Source: Nitrososphaera sp035547955 (lineage in GTDB: Archaea > Thermoproteota > Nitrososphaeria > Nitrososphaerales > Nitrososphaeraceae). From it: a stretch of 19,892 bases of DNA. The translations under genes were made by a program, and so were the position numbers. Of this stretch, positions 1 to 7,101 are shown one piece after another (the first letter of the stretch is position 1; each line of letters begins with the position of its first letter). Where the stretch lies: positions 1 through 19,892 of the forward strand of contig DASZTR010000035.1 of NCBI GenBank assembly GCA_035547955.1, read 5' to 3'. The notes under the pieces are model-generated. The model was given only the letters and a program-made list of their open reading frames with translations, did not search any database and had not been told where the DNA came from.

Positions 1-495
1 GATAGCAATAGTTCAGAAGTAATACCTATTGCACAGGAAGAGGTGCAGCAGCAAAATGACGTGCAGCAAGAGTTCCCAAATTCTACTGCTGAAGAAAAAA
101 GCTACCCCGAAGACACTCACCCAGACTCGTACTTTTCCAACAAGCCTCTGGAAAAGATGGAATTGCAGAGGTACCTCGTCCTTGATCAGGATGGCAATGC
201 CGCCTCCAATATCAAGCCGGGCGACAGCATCAAAATAATTACAAGCTACAAGAACTTGCAGCAAAAAGAGCAAAGGTACGCTCTGATAACTCAGATCATT
301 GATCAGGACGGCGTTACGCTAGATGTCAGCTGGTCCATAGACACAGTTGAGAGTGGAGGATATGCAGACTGGTTCAAGTTGTGGAAGCCGGACTATCATG
401 GCGTGTGCATAATCAAGACCGTTGTCTGGAGCGGAGTCGGCGAGGATCCAGTGCCGCTTTCGGAGACGAACGCGATGGCGGTCGTGATCCAGTGA
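1..495 (+). CDS. C-terminal part of probable exported beta-sandwich protein
   Basis: The reading frame is open from the left edge with no start codon clearly its own, so only the last ~164 residues are visible; a GTG at 43 is just an internal codon. The first ~50 residues are Gln/Glu/Ser-rich and look like a linker. The remainder, from about MELQRYLVLD to the end, alternates hydrophobic residues like an all-beta Ig-like fold. It contains the pattern 'D-Q-D-G-N...PGD...I', a middle 'DQDG' and a final strand pair around 'VVWSG...PLSE'. From memory, repeated domains of this sort occur in exported proteins of Nitrososphaera; this is a family-level inference. The signal peptide or anchor would lie outside the window. 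It is convergent with the DP2 gene, 82 bp away. Confidence 0.6.
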   Translation, partial: DSNSSEVIPIAQEEVQQQNDVQQEFPNSTAEEKSYPEDTHPDSYFSNKPLEKMELQRYLVLDQDGNAASNIKPGDSIKIITSYKNLQQKEQRYALITQIIDQDGVTLDVSWSIDTVESGGYADWFKLWKPDYHGVCIIKTVVWSGVGEDPVPLSETNAMAVVIQ

Positions 496-577
496 CAATC
501 GTTCCATCGATGCCACAGCTCGACGGCAGAAGCTAATTTGCAATCGAGAGCAAAAGACGATGCCGAGATCATCTTCA

Positions 578-3500
578 TCATGCCATGAACTCGGTCAGGC
601 TTGACTGCATCTTCTTTTCTTCCCGGAATATCAGCTTTAGTTCCGCAGATATAGACTCAACCCTGCTCTTTAGGTACTCGTTTATCTTGTATTCCTGGCA
701 AAAGCCGGTCGCAATTCCAAGGTACTTTTCAACGGCTCCTCTCGTTACCGTCTGTGTCAGGCCGTTGCCGCATTCAGTGCACTTGCCCACAAGCGGCATC
801 CTGCGGAACTTTTCGCCGCAGTTTGTGCACCGGAACGTCTGCGAGGAGTACGAGCGCATGTTACCCATGATGTCCGGCAGTATGTGCGTCGTCAGCACCA
901 TGGCGGCGACTTCGTCGGCGTCCACCGCGCTGATGAGCTTTGCTGTGTCAAACTGCATCTTTAGCTTCTCATCCATCGTGTTCAGGGTAGAGTATGCACT
1001 TCTCTGCTCTTTTGTAGTCAGAGCCGCGGTAGGGTGCGTAAAGCCGTAGCCGAAAAACTGTGTCTCTTCGCCTATCCTGCCCTTTACGGTCTCTATCATG
1101 CTTGCGACGTCTGCGGCCTTGGCCTGCTTCCACGTCGCTTCATAGAATTCCAGCGGGTATGAGGAGGCGATGTCGACGTTGTGGGCCTGGCGCTGCACCT
1201 CGTGTGGCAACACAACCGGTTGTATCAAGAGCGGCGCGTCCATGAGCCCGCCTATCTTGTCCGGCAAAAAGTCAAATGAGAAGTTCAAGAACGCATCCAT
1301 GAGTAGCATTATCGAGTCGGCGTCGCCGTCGCAGTCGCGGCGCTTGGCGGAATGCCATATAGGCGAGCCGAGGCATACCTGCGAGTCCGTAAAGCCGATT
1401 ATGCGGCCCATTATGCCGACGGACGTGTGGGGCGCAAGGCCCACCACCAAGTGTCCGACGAGGTCGCTGACGGCGTCGACGTGGTAGAACGGCTCCTGCT
1501 CGTACAGCTTTTCCAGCTCCTCGTCGATGAACCTTGCCGCATTGACGAGGTGTTTTGCAGAGTCGCGGGGGATGATGACGTCCTGCATCATAAGCTCCAC
1601 CAATTGATCAGGTGAGACAAGGTCGTGGCCGAGGTAGTCGCGACTGTACCCCAGCTCTTTGAGCTTGTCGACACTGACTCCGATCCATGCCGGTACAAAG
1701 TGTGTCAGCGGCTCGTTTGTCGCGTCAAAGCGTATGGTGCCATCCTTGAAGGCGTGCAACTCATGCTTTTGGCGCAGTATCCCCTTTTCAAGGGGCTCGG
1801 CGGCCTTGTCGCGGCTCATCATCGACTTGACCCCCTTTAGCGGCTGCTGCGCCCTGACGCCCAGCTTTTTCTCGGCCATCTGGAGAGCAGCTTTTAGCGG
1901 AAAATTCATCGACGCATAAGTCCTGCCGTCCCTGTTGCAGCGAGGACATTTTTCGCCCTCCTCCACCTCGCCCTTGCACGCCACGCACTGGCTGCGCAGC
2001 ATCGTAGATGCGCCGCATGTTCGGCAGTGGGTTCCAAGCGACGGCAGGCGACAGGATTCGCAGTAGCGGTTTGCAATTTCAGTAAAGAGCGACTCTTCGG
2101 CGCAGGCCTTGATGATGTCCCGCGTCGCGCCACCCTTGGTGCCAATTGGAAACAGGACATGCACGGGGGGCTTCATCTTGCGCTCGGCGGCCTTTTCCGG
2201 CCGGCCCACCCTGACTGCAATCGACGACGCAAACTTGGGCATCACCGTGATGCCGGACGACTTGCTTACGAACTCGATGGCATCCTTGGCATCGGTAGCT
2301 ATGGACCCTGAAGGTGATTGCTGCTGCAACAACAGGGAAAGCGATTTTGCCTGGTCGGGGTCATCGAGCACTATTTTCTTCTTCGTCATACTCTTCTCGT
2401 TGCCATTGTCATTATTGTTGTTGATGTTGTTGCCATTTGAAGAAACAAAATAATGATGGCTCACGCCCAGCTTTTCCAGGATTGCCTTGAGCTCAGGGTC
2501 GTTTGGTAGTTCTTGCAGCCTCTCCTTTAGGTACAGCAATTCGGGTATCGTAAGGACATCAAAGTAGAAGGAATAGCGCGGGTGCAGCGGGATGCCAAAT
2601 TTCCTGCTCACCTCAAACGCTTCGTCAACTGTCGGCAACATTTCGAGAGGGTGCTCGACCAGCTGCACCAACCTGTCGCGGCCAATGGCGACATCATCGC
2701 TACCGTTATTGTCAATTGACAAAGAAGATGTAGCGGTAAGTTTTGCCCGCAACTGGAGCGCCCAGATTTCCTCTACATAGCTTGCAGGCGGTAGCTGTGC
2801 GTTGTTTTCCAAAAAGTCGCCGTAGCTTATCAGCATGTCGCCCAGGTACAGGATCTTTTGCACCTTTGAGCGGATCTTTTCGGCTTGCTCTACCGAGCGC
2901 ACGGCAAGCACGCGGCCGTCGTCCATCCTTACCACTGGCGGCTCTACCGTGTCAACGAGCGCTATAGTAGATGCCTTTCCGGGTATGTCCATCTTGATCT
3001 GCGTGCCTGCCACGATTGCATAGTTCAAGAGCGCAGGGACGGCAGGGTGTATCCCCACCGTCGCAAAGCCAGTGTTTGGCGACCGGCCATAGCGCAGGCG
3101 GAATCCTCCCACCTTTTTCACCATCGAAAGCACCGGCCTGCCGGTGATGACTTCTGACATCCTGTGGTGCGCCGCGTCGTCGTCGCCCGTCTGGATCGCG
3201 CCCTTTAGTTCCTTGAGCCACTGCCAGCCGTCCAGCTTTAGCGTATCTACGAGTTTTAGCAGCTTGCGGCTCCTGCCTATGAGCCCGTCATTCATCACCC
3301 TCAGGGCGCCTCCGCGCACCCTGTCAGTGGCAATCCGCCTCATGCCCTTGTGGCCGACGACGTCTACGGGGTCGGTGTCGACGCCGTCAAGCTCCACAGG
3401 CAGGCTTGCGATGCACTTTATCACGTCCTCGTCAAGAACCTTGAACTGGAACCCCATGACCTCTCTTTCATAGATTCGGAGCTCCTCGACGAACCGGCCA

Positions 3501-4075
3501 GTTTCGTCGTCAAACGAATTTGCCTTGTACGTGCCAAGGCCGGCGACCTTGCGCGCGTGGTCTGCTATCAGCATAGTCAGGGCCGCTTCCGTTCCACCCG
3601 CGGAGCGGATAGGCCCGGCAAAAGACACTGACAGGTACTGCGAGCCGTCGGCGTTGTTTTTTATCGTGACATCGGATATCCCCTGCAGAGGAGCAACGGT
3701 CACTCCCTCCGTCACCACGGCAAGTGAAACCCTGACCGCGTTGTCGAGCCGGGTGCGCAGGTCGCCCGTGCCATACTCCCCCTTGGCAATCTCCTCTGCT
3801 ATCTTTAGCGCGGCCTTTTCCTTAGTCGTCTGGCCAAGGAGCGCGCGCAGCCGCTCGGCGATTTCGATGTTGTGCATCTTGGCGACCCTGTCCGACAGGT
3901 CAAACGCTATCTTGGGTTCCACGACATCGGCGACGTCTATCCCTTTTCTGCGCGCCTTTAGCGCGTGCTCATAGTAATTCTGCACGCTTGCCAAGATATC
4001 GTGTTGATAACGCCGGTAATAGGCCGGCATTCTGATGTCCCGGAGCCGGGCATCGCCTTCGGAGAGCATCGCCAT
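578..4075 (-). CDS. polC: DNA polymerase D large subunit DP2
   Basis: Catalytic subunit of the archaeal family-D replicative polymerase, 1165 aa, about the usual length without an intein. The N-terminus and the internal GGT/SAGGTEAAL region match DP2. The double-psi beta-barrel motif is at residues 914-920 (D-C-D-G-D-A-D); D916 and D918 correspond to the catalytic Mg aspartates. Two zinc-binding segments lie near 671-720 (CESC, CRTC, CVAC, CPRC) and one near 1081 (CTNC...CTEC). The last nine residues (Q1157, L1160, F1163, M1164) form a PCNA-interacting peptide. An Asn-rich stretch at ~546-562 is an insertion of AAC/AAT/GAT repeats. The ATG at 4075 lies 5 nt after the stop of the lipid synthase gene, so the two are probably co-transcribed. 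The partner DP1 is encoded at 8303-9808. Confidence 0.97.
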   Translation of the reverse strand: MAMLSEGDARLRDIRMPAYYRRYQHDILASVQNYYEHALKARRKGIDVADVVEPKIAFDLSDRVAKMHNIEIAERLRALLGQTTKEKAALKIAEEIAKGEYGTGDLRTRLDNAVRVSLAVVTEGVTVAPLQGISDVTIKNNADGSQYLSVSFAGPIRSAGGTEAALTMLIADHARKVAGLGTYKANSFDDETGRFVEELRIYEREVMGFQFKVLDEDVIKCIASLPVELDGVDTDPVDVVGHKGMRRIATDRVRGGALRVMNDGLIGRSRKLLKLVDTLKLDGWQWLKELKGAIQTGDDDAAHHRMSEVITGRPVLSMVKKVGGFRLRYGRSPNTGFATVGIHPAVPALLNYAIVAGTQIKMDIPGKASTIALVDTVEPPVVRMDDGRVLAVRSVEQAEKIRSKVQKILYLGDMLISYGDFLENNAQLPPASYVEEIWALQLRAKLTATSSLSIDNNGSDDVAIGRDRLVQLVEHPLEMLPTVDEAFEVSRKFGIPLHPRYSFYFDVLTIPELLYLKERLQELPNDPELKAILEKLGVSHHYFVSSNGNNINNNNDNGNEKSMTKKKIVLDDPDQAKSLSLLLQQQSPSGSIATDAKDAIEFVSKSSGITVMPKFASSIAVRVGRPEKAAERKMKPPVHVLFPIGTKGGATRDIIKACAEESLFTEIANRYCESCRLPSLGTHCRTCGASTMLRSQCVACKGEVEEGEKCPRCNRDGRTYASMNFPLKAALQMAEKKLGVRAQQPLKGVKSMMSRDKAAEPLEKGILRQKHELHAFKDGTIRFDATNEPLTHFVPAWIGVSVDKLKELGYSRDYLGHDLVSPDQLVELMMQDVIIPRDSAKHLVNAARFIDEELEKLYEQEPFYHVDAVSDLVGHLVVGLAPHTSVGIMGRIIGFTDSQVCLGSPIWHSAKRRDCDGDADSIMLLMDAFLNFSFDFLPDKIGGLMDAPLLIQPVVLPHEVQRQAHNVDIASSYPLEFYEATWKQAKAADVASMIETVKGRIGEETQFFGYGFTHPTAALTTKEQRSAYSTLNTMDEKLKMQFDTAKLISAVDADEVAAMVLTTHILPDIMGNMRSYSSQTFRCTNCGEKFRRMPLVGKCTECGNGLTQTVTRGAVEKYLGIATGFCQEYKINEYLKSRVESISAELKLIFREEKKMQSSLTEFMA

Positions 4076-4080
4076 GTCTC

Positions 4081-4917
4081 TTAGTTGTGCGCCTGACGCA
4101 TAGCCTTTATCATAGAAGATAACTTTTGCTGCCAGTCGCCGTCCTTCTCTATCATCGTCCCAACCACGATGATGTCTGCTCCCGCCTCGGCTATCTGGCC
4201 CGCCGTCTCGGGGCTTTTTATTCCGCCTCCGACTATGAGGATACCCTCATAGTACTTTCTCACCGCGGCCACCATCTCGGGTGTGACGTTCTGGAACGCG
4301 CCAGAGCCTGCTTCAAGGTAGACAAACCTCATGCCCATGTATTGCGCGGCAAGCGAGTACATCACAGCAAGGTTTGGCTTTGAGAACGGTATCCCTCTTG
4401 CCTTGCCGACAAACCAGGCTGCGGTCCCTTCACCTACTATTATGTAGGCGGTCGGCAGTGGCTCGATGCCGTGTTTTTTTACCGCAAGGGCGCCTAGCGC
4501 CTGGGCCCCGGTGATAAAATAGGGGTCTTCAGAGTTTAACAGCGAGCTAAAAAGTATCGCGTCGGCCCGGGGTGATACGCCTGTGACATTTCCGGGGAAC
4601 AATATCACGGGTATCTTCTTGACCGCCCCCTTGATGTCACCGACCACCTTGGCAAGTTCCATCTGGTCGGTCGCGGACGAGCCCCCGACTAGGACCGCGG
4701 AGGCGCCGGCCTCTTCCAACTTCCTGGCCGTCGTCGTTACATCGTTATTGTTCTTGTTATTGTTATTTGTCGAATTTTCAGAGTCGATTAATGGGAAACA
4801 AAGCGTTCCATGCTTTTTTATCTCCTCTCTGAGATAGCTCTCGACTTTCCCTCCTACTATTGTTGTTATTATTCCTCTTTCACCCCACGCTCTCCTTTTG
4901 GGAGGGAAACCAGCCAT
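4081..4917 (-). CDS. Geranylgeranylglyceryl phosphate synthase (GGGPS)
   Basis: Makes the first ether bond of archaeal membrane lipids from glycerol-1-phosphate and geranylgeranyl diphosphate; a TIM-barrel enzyme of the PcrB/GGGPS family. Seen: strand 1 ending L-I-D-S-E (D45, Mg-binding position), YLEAGSGA at 200-207, GGGI at 230-233 and VGT at 252-254, the phosphate-binding loops of the family. Residues 46-59 are an Asn-rich insert directly behind the strand-1 aspartate, where most members have D-P-D-K. The frame extends upstream to 4974, but that would run through the TATA element at 4967-4974; the ATG at 4917 (MAGFPPKRR) gives 278 aa and fits the promoter. It precedes polC by 5 nt. Confidence 0.93.
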   Translation of the reverse strand: MAGFPPKRRAWGERGIITTIVGGKVESYLREEIKKHGTLCFPLIDSENSTNNNNKNNNDVTTTARKLEEAGASAVLVGGSSATDQMELAKVVGDIKGAVKKIPVILFPGNVTGVSPRADAILFSSLLNSEDPYFITGAQALGALAVKKHGIEPLPTAYIIVGEGTAAWFVGKARGIPFSKPNLAVMYSLAAQYMGMRFVYLEAGSGAFQNVTPEMVAAVRKYYEGILIVGGGIKSPETAGQIAEAGADIIVVGTMIEKDGDWQQKLSSMIKAMRQAHN

Positions 4918-4948
4918 TTTAAAGTTTGATGCGTGCAAAGCGTGCAGG

Positions 4949-4956
4949 TTTAATAG
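4949..4956 (+). promoter_or_regulatory. TATA-like element for the gene at 4990
   Basis: TTTAATAG, about 41 nt before the ATG at 4990, so a short leader of 10-15 nt is predicted. Pattern match only. Confidence 0.35.
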
Positions 4957-4966
4957 CAGATACACG

Positions 4967-4974
4967 CTATACAA
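4967..4974 (-). promoter_or_regulatory. TATA-like element for the GGGPS-polC unit
   Basis: Reads TTGTATAG on the minus strand, ~50 nt before the ATG at 4917. It overlaps the longer upstream frame of GGGPS and therefore argues for the shorter start. Confidence 0.35.
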
Positions 4975-4989
4975 ATCTGTATAGTAGGC

Positions 4990-5364
4990 ATGGCGGAGTT
5001 CAATTCCAAATCTAGCAAACTATTAATGGAAATTATAGGAAATTCTTTATTTACCCCCAGACAAATTTCCATAATTTATAAAAGGCTGCAGGGCGGAGGG
5101 AGGCCGCCAAACATGACTTCTGGCGCGTATTACAGGCAGGTAAAGCAGTGCCGGAACAAGGCAATAGCCGTACTTTACAGCGCAATACTTCTGCAATCGT
5201 CGGGTGCTCTGCAACCGGAGGCATTGAGCGCAATGGCTCGCCTTTCGGACCAGTTAGGCGTGATATTTGCTTCGGAAAGCAGTAGTGATGTTTTTGATCA
5301 GGCACGCTTGGAGGACGTGATGTCTGTGATGGACGCGCTGGTAAAAAGAGTGTGCAAGTTGTAA
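4990..5364 (+). CDS. Small helical protein of unknown function
   Basis: 124 aa, divergent from the GGGPS-polC unit with a 72-bp shared upstream region. I do not recognise the function. Residues 15-34 (IIGNSLFTPRQISIIYKRLQ) could form a helix-turn-helix-like start, followed by a basic patch YYRQVKQCRNK at 48-58 and a mostly helical C-terminal half rich in Ala, Leu and Ser. There is no signal peptide or membrane segment. Codon usage is normal for the window, so it is very likely a real gene; its 54-bp gap to the next gene contains a separate TATA-like element. Confidence 0.75.
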   Translation: MAEFNSKSSKLLMEIIGNSLFTPRQISIIYKRLQGGGRPPNMTSGAYYRQVKQCRNKAIAVLYSAILLQSSGALQPEALSAMARLSDQLGVIFASESSSDVFDQARLEDVMSVMDALVKRVCKL

Positions 5365-5382
5365 AACAAGTTTGGTCTGTAA

Positions 5383-5391
5383 CATTAAATC
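5383..5391 (+). promoter_or_regulatory. TATA-like element for the membrane winged-helix gene
   Basis: CATTAAATC, 28-36 nt before the ATG at 5419, consistent with a leaderless or near-leaderless transcript. Confidence 0.4.
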
Positions 5392-5418
5392 ACGGCTATT
5401 GCACGAAAATGTCGTGAC

Positions 5419-6138
5419 ATGATCCTGGATCTCCCCTTTAACGTCACTGTCGACCTGGGAACCGTGATATTGGGTGCGCTCTTTTACGCAGTCGGCCTTG
5501 TGACCGTGATGGCGCTGCGCAGGTTTAAAGAGGACACGAGGCGTGACAGCAGCGGCCGTGACGACAATGACAGTAATAATAATAGTCCCGTCCGTTACCA
5601 TGCAGACGACGCAGTGGTGGAGGCCATCGTCCTCGAATACACACGCCGCCTCAGGGACTATGACCGTGTGATTGCAGAGATGCGCACGAAACTTGACATA
5701 ATCGAGGTAAAGGCACAGGCGTTTGCATCGCCATCACCATCACAACTATTGTCATCATCGCAGCAGCAGGTCCAGCCTCACGCGCAGCCCGTGAGTGAGC
5801 CAGTAACAGTCACGCAGCGGCCACCTTCCATCACGGCGACAGCAACAACTACGACGACAGGAGTCGATGGCAGTAGCGGCCAGAATAACGGCACCGTCGA
5901 TTATATCCTAAAGCTCCTAGCAGACAGGCCCCGTACCTCAAGAGAAGTCCAGCACGCAATAGGCAGAACAAGGGAGCATACCGCCCGCCTCATGAAAAAG
6001 CTGCACGAAGGTGGCTTGGTCAGCAGAGATGCAAACAGCAAGCCTTTCCGCTACAACATCACTGAAGCCGGTCGTACGAGATTGGTGAGGGAGGAGAAGC
6101 AGTTGCATGTTTCTCAGGCGCCCGAGATCCGTCAGTAA
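5419..6138 (+). CDS. Membrane-anchored winged-helix protein
   Basis: 239 aa. Residues ~12-33 form one hydrophobic membrane segment followed by basic residues (LRRFKEDTRR), so the rest should face the cytoplasm. Residues 45-57 are Asp/Asn/Ser-rich, 62-100 are a likely coiled coil (VVEAIVLEYTRRLRDYDRVI), and 103-157 are a Ser/Gln/Pro/Thr-rich linker. Residues ~158-225 form a MarR/ArsR-like winged helix: YILKLLADRPRTSREVQ, then the recognition helix TREHTARLMKKLHEGGLV and the wing FRYNITEAGR. It may be a membrane-tethered DNA-binding protein; ligand and target are unknown. Its last 80 nt overlap the 3' end of the opposing gene. Confidence 0.8.
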   Translation: MILDLPFNVTVDLGTVILGALFYAVGLVTVMALRRFKEDTRRDSSGRDDNDSNNNSPVRYHADDAVVEAIVLEYTRRLRDYDRVIAEMRTKLDIIEVKAQAFASPSPSQLLSSSQQQVQPHAQPVSEPVTVTQRPPSITATATTTTTGVDGSSGQNNGTVDYILKLLADRPRTSREVQHAIGRTREHTARLMKKLHEGGLVSRDANSKPFRYNITEAGRTRLVREEKQLHVSQAPEIRQ

Positions 6139-6583
6139 TGATGTTTGCAGTGGCAGATTGCTGGTGCCTTGTAGTGGCAGTCCTATAGATCCACTCTTTG
6201 CCTTGGCGGTTCCTCACTAGTCGGCCGCGCTCGGTGTACCGCGAGAGGTAGGTGGAAATGATGCTCAGTTTGATTGGCTCGTTGTACGTGTCCTCGTACA
6301 GCTCTAAAATGTCAGATGAGGTAAAGCTGCCGTATGGGAACTTTGTCTCGACAAGCGCCCATATTCTGTCGCCTACGGAGGCAGGAGCCCTGAATCTGCC
6401 CTCCAGAGGAGAAGCGGTGGAGTTGGGATTGATAATGGGACCTTCGCCCTCGATGTTTAGGAGATCCATGAACTCGACTATCTTCAATATCTTGTCTTTT
6501 GAGATATTGCCCTCCAATGAGAGGTTGTACTTGCTCCCCTCGGCATCCTCCAGCTCTATACGGAACTTTTTCCTTCCCGGCAT
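6059..6583 (-). CDS. Winged-helix-like protein of unknown function
   Basis: 174 aa, ATG at 6583. The N-terminal ~45 residues (KKFRIELEDAEGSKYNLSLEG then a helix KDKILKIVEFMDLL) look like a small alpha/beta module. Residues ~68-132 resemble a winged helix (GDRIWALVETKFPYGSFTSSDILELYED...ISTYLSRYTERGRLVRNRQGKEWIYR). The C-terminal 40 residues are low-complexity and lie in the 80-nt overlap with the preceding gene. It is transcribed away from the origin block, divergent from orc1/cdc6. A DNA-binding role is inferred from fold only. Confidence 0.75.
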   Translation of the reverse strand: MPGRKKFRIELEDAEGSKYNLSLEGNISKDKILKIVEFMDLLNIEGEGPIINPNSTASPLEGRFRAPASVGDRIWALVETKFPYGSFTSSDILELYEDTYNEPIKLSIISTYLSRYTERGRLVRNRQGKEWIYRTATTRHQQSATANIITDGSRAPEKHATASPPSPISYDRLQ

Positions 6584-6752
6584 GAAAAGAATAGCAGTTC
6601 ACTTGATAACACCTTGACACTTAACAGAGCTTGTGTCATTGTTGATAACAACCAGCTTAGCTGTTGTTAGCTTTACATGAGACGCGCGCAGTTTTCGTTA
6701 ACAATCCCTGCCAGTTAACCAATTTCTTTGTTGCCAAATGGCCATTTCCATT

Positions 6753-6773
6753 TCCAGTGGAAACAGAGGGGTC
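6753..6773 (+). promoter_or_regulatory. Origin recognition box ORB1
   Basis: TCCAGTGGAAACAGAGGGGT plus C: the dyad TCCAGTGGA, then AAAC, then the G-string GGGG, which is the ORB layout bound by Orc1/Cdc6 in Sulfolobus and Pyrococcus. It is 20/21 identical to ORB2. Confidence 0.85.
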
Positions 6774-6781
6774 TGGTTTAC

Positions 6782-6795
6782 CGCTGTTAACAGCG
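6782..6795. repeat. Palindrome CGCTGTTAACAGCG between the ORBs
   Basis: Perfect 14-bp palindrome centred on GTTAAC and followed at once by another GTTAAC. It sits in the 41-bp gap between the two ORBs. Confidence 0.8.
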
Positions 6796-6814
6796 TTAAC
6801 CGTTACCTTAACGC

Positions 6815-6835
6815 TCCAGTGGAAACAAAGGGGTC
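6815..6835 (+). promoter_or_regulatory. Origin recognition box ORB2
   Basis: Second ORB copy, differing from ORB1 by one base (A for G before AGGGG), same orientation, exactly 62 bp downstream, close to six helical turns. Confidence 0.85.
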
Positions 6836-6983
6836 GTTTTCAAGCCTTTTTGCGCTTACTCGATCTATGATGTTAATTGGCTGTTACCATCGACTATTGC
6901 CTGCTCATGCCGCCACCCCTTGCTTTCCTGTCCACTACCCTTCTCATTAATTCCGGTTTACCGTCTGTACAAGCTGATACTAA

Positions 6984-6997
6984 AACTAGTACTAGTT
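6984..6997. repeat. Palindrome AACTAGTACTAGTT
   Basis: Perfect 14-bp palindrome in the AT-rich right half of the origin block. It could be a protein binding site; no known motif is assigned. Confidence 0.6.
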
Positions 6998-7020
6998 GAT
7001 TTGGCAGTTTAAAAACGGCC

Positions 7021-7050
7021 TGTTAATGTACTGTTAAGACAACATTAACA
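7021..7050. repeat. Inverted repeat TGTTAATGT / ACATTAACA
   Basis: Perfect 9-bp arms (7021-7029 and 7042-7050) separated by 12 bp containing a further TGTTAAG. It lies ~50 bp before the orc1/cdc6 start and could be an operator or part of the unwinding element. Confidence 0.6.
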
Positions 7051-7101
7051 AATCTGTATTCTGGAAAGGAAAGATAGGGGTGCGGGTGGAATAGTAATAT
7101 T

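Larger units (their letters stand above)
6584..7101. other. Candidate replication origin (oriC)
   Basis: A 518-bp gene-free block immediately upstream of orc1/cdc6. It contains two 21-bp origin recognition boxes (6753-6773 and 6815-6835), a 14-bp perfect palindrome between them (6782-6795), many GTTAAC/TTAACA words (6696-6702, 6713-6720, 6786-6791, 6795-6800), a second 14-bp palindrome (6984-6997), an inverted repeat (7021-7050) and a degenerate ORB-like string at 7061-7081. The right part (6940-7060) is AT-rich and could be the unwinding region. Archaeal origins typically lie next to their orc1/cdc6 gene. The location is inferred from sequence only. Confidence 0.85.

Noticed and set aside
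585..3974. Many open frames on the plus strand across the DP2 gene
   Set aside because: They are antisense shadows of a high-GC gene; none has a recognisable domain and DP2 is unambiguous.
6601..6670. GTTGATAACAAC-type words as an extra ORB
   Set aside because: They lack the TCCA dyad and the G-string, so they are not ORBs; mentioned only as part of the origin block.
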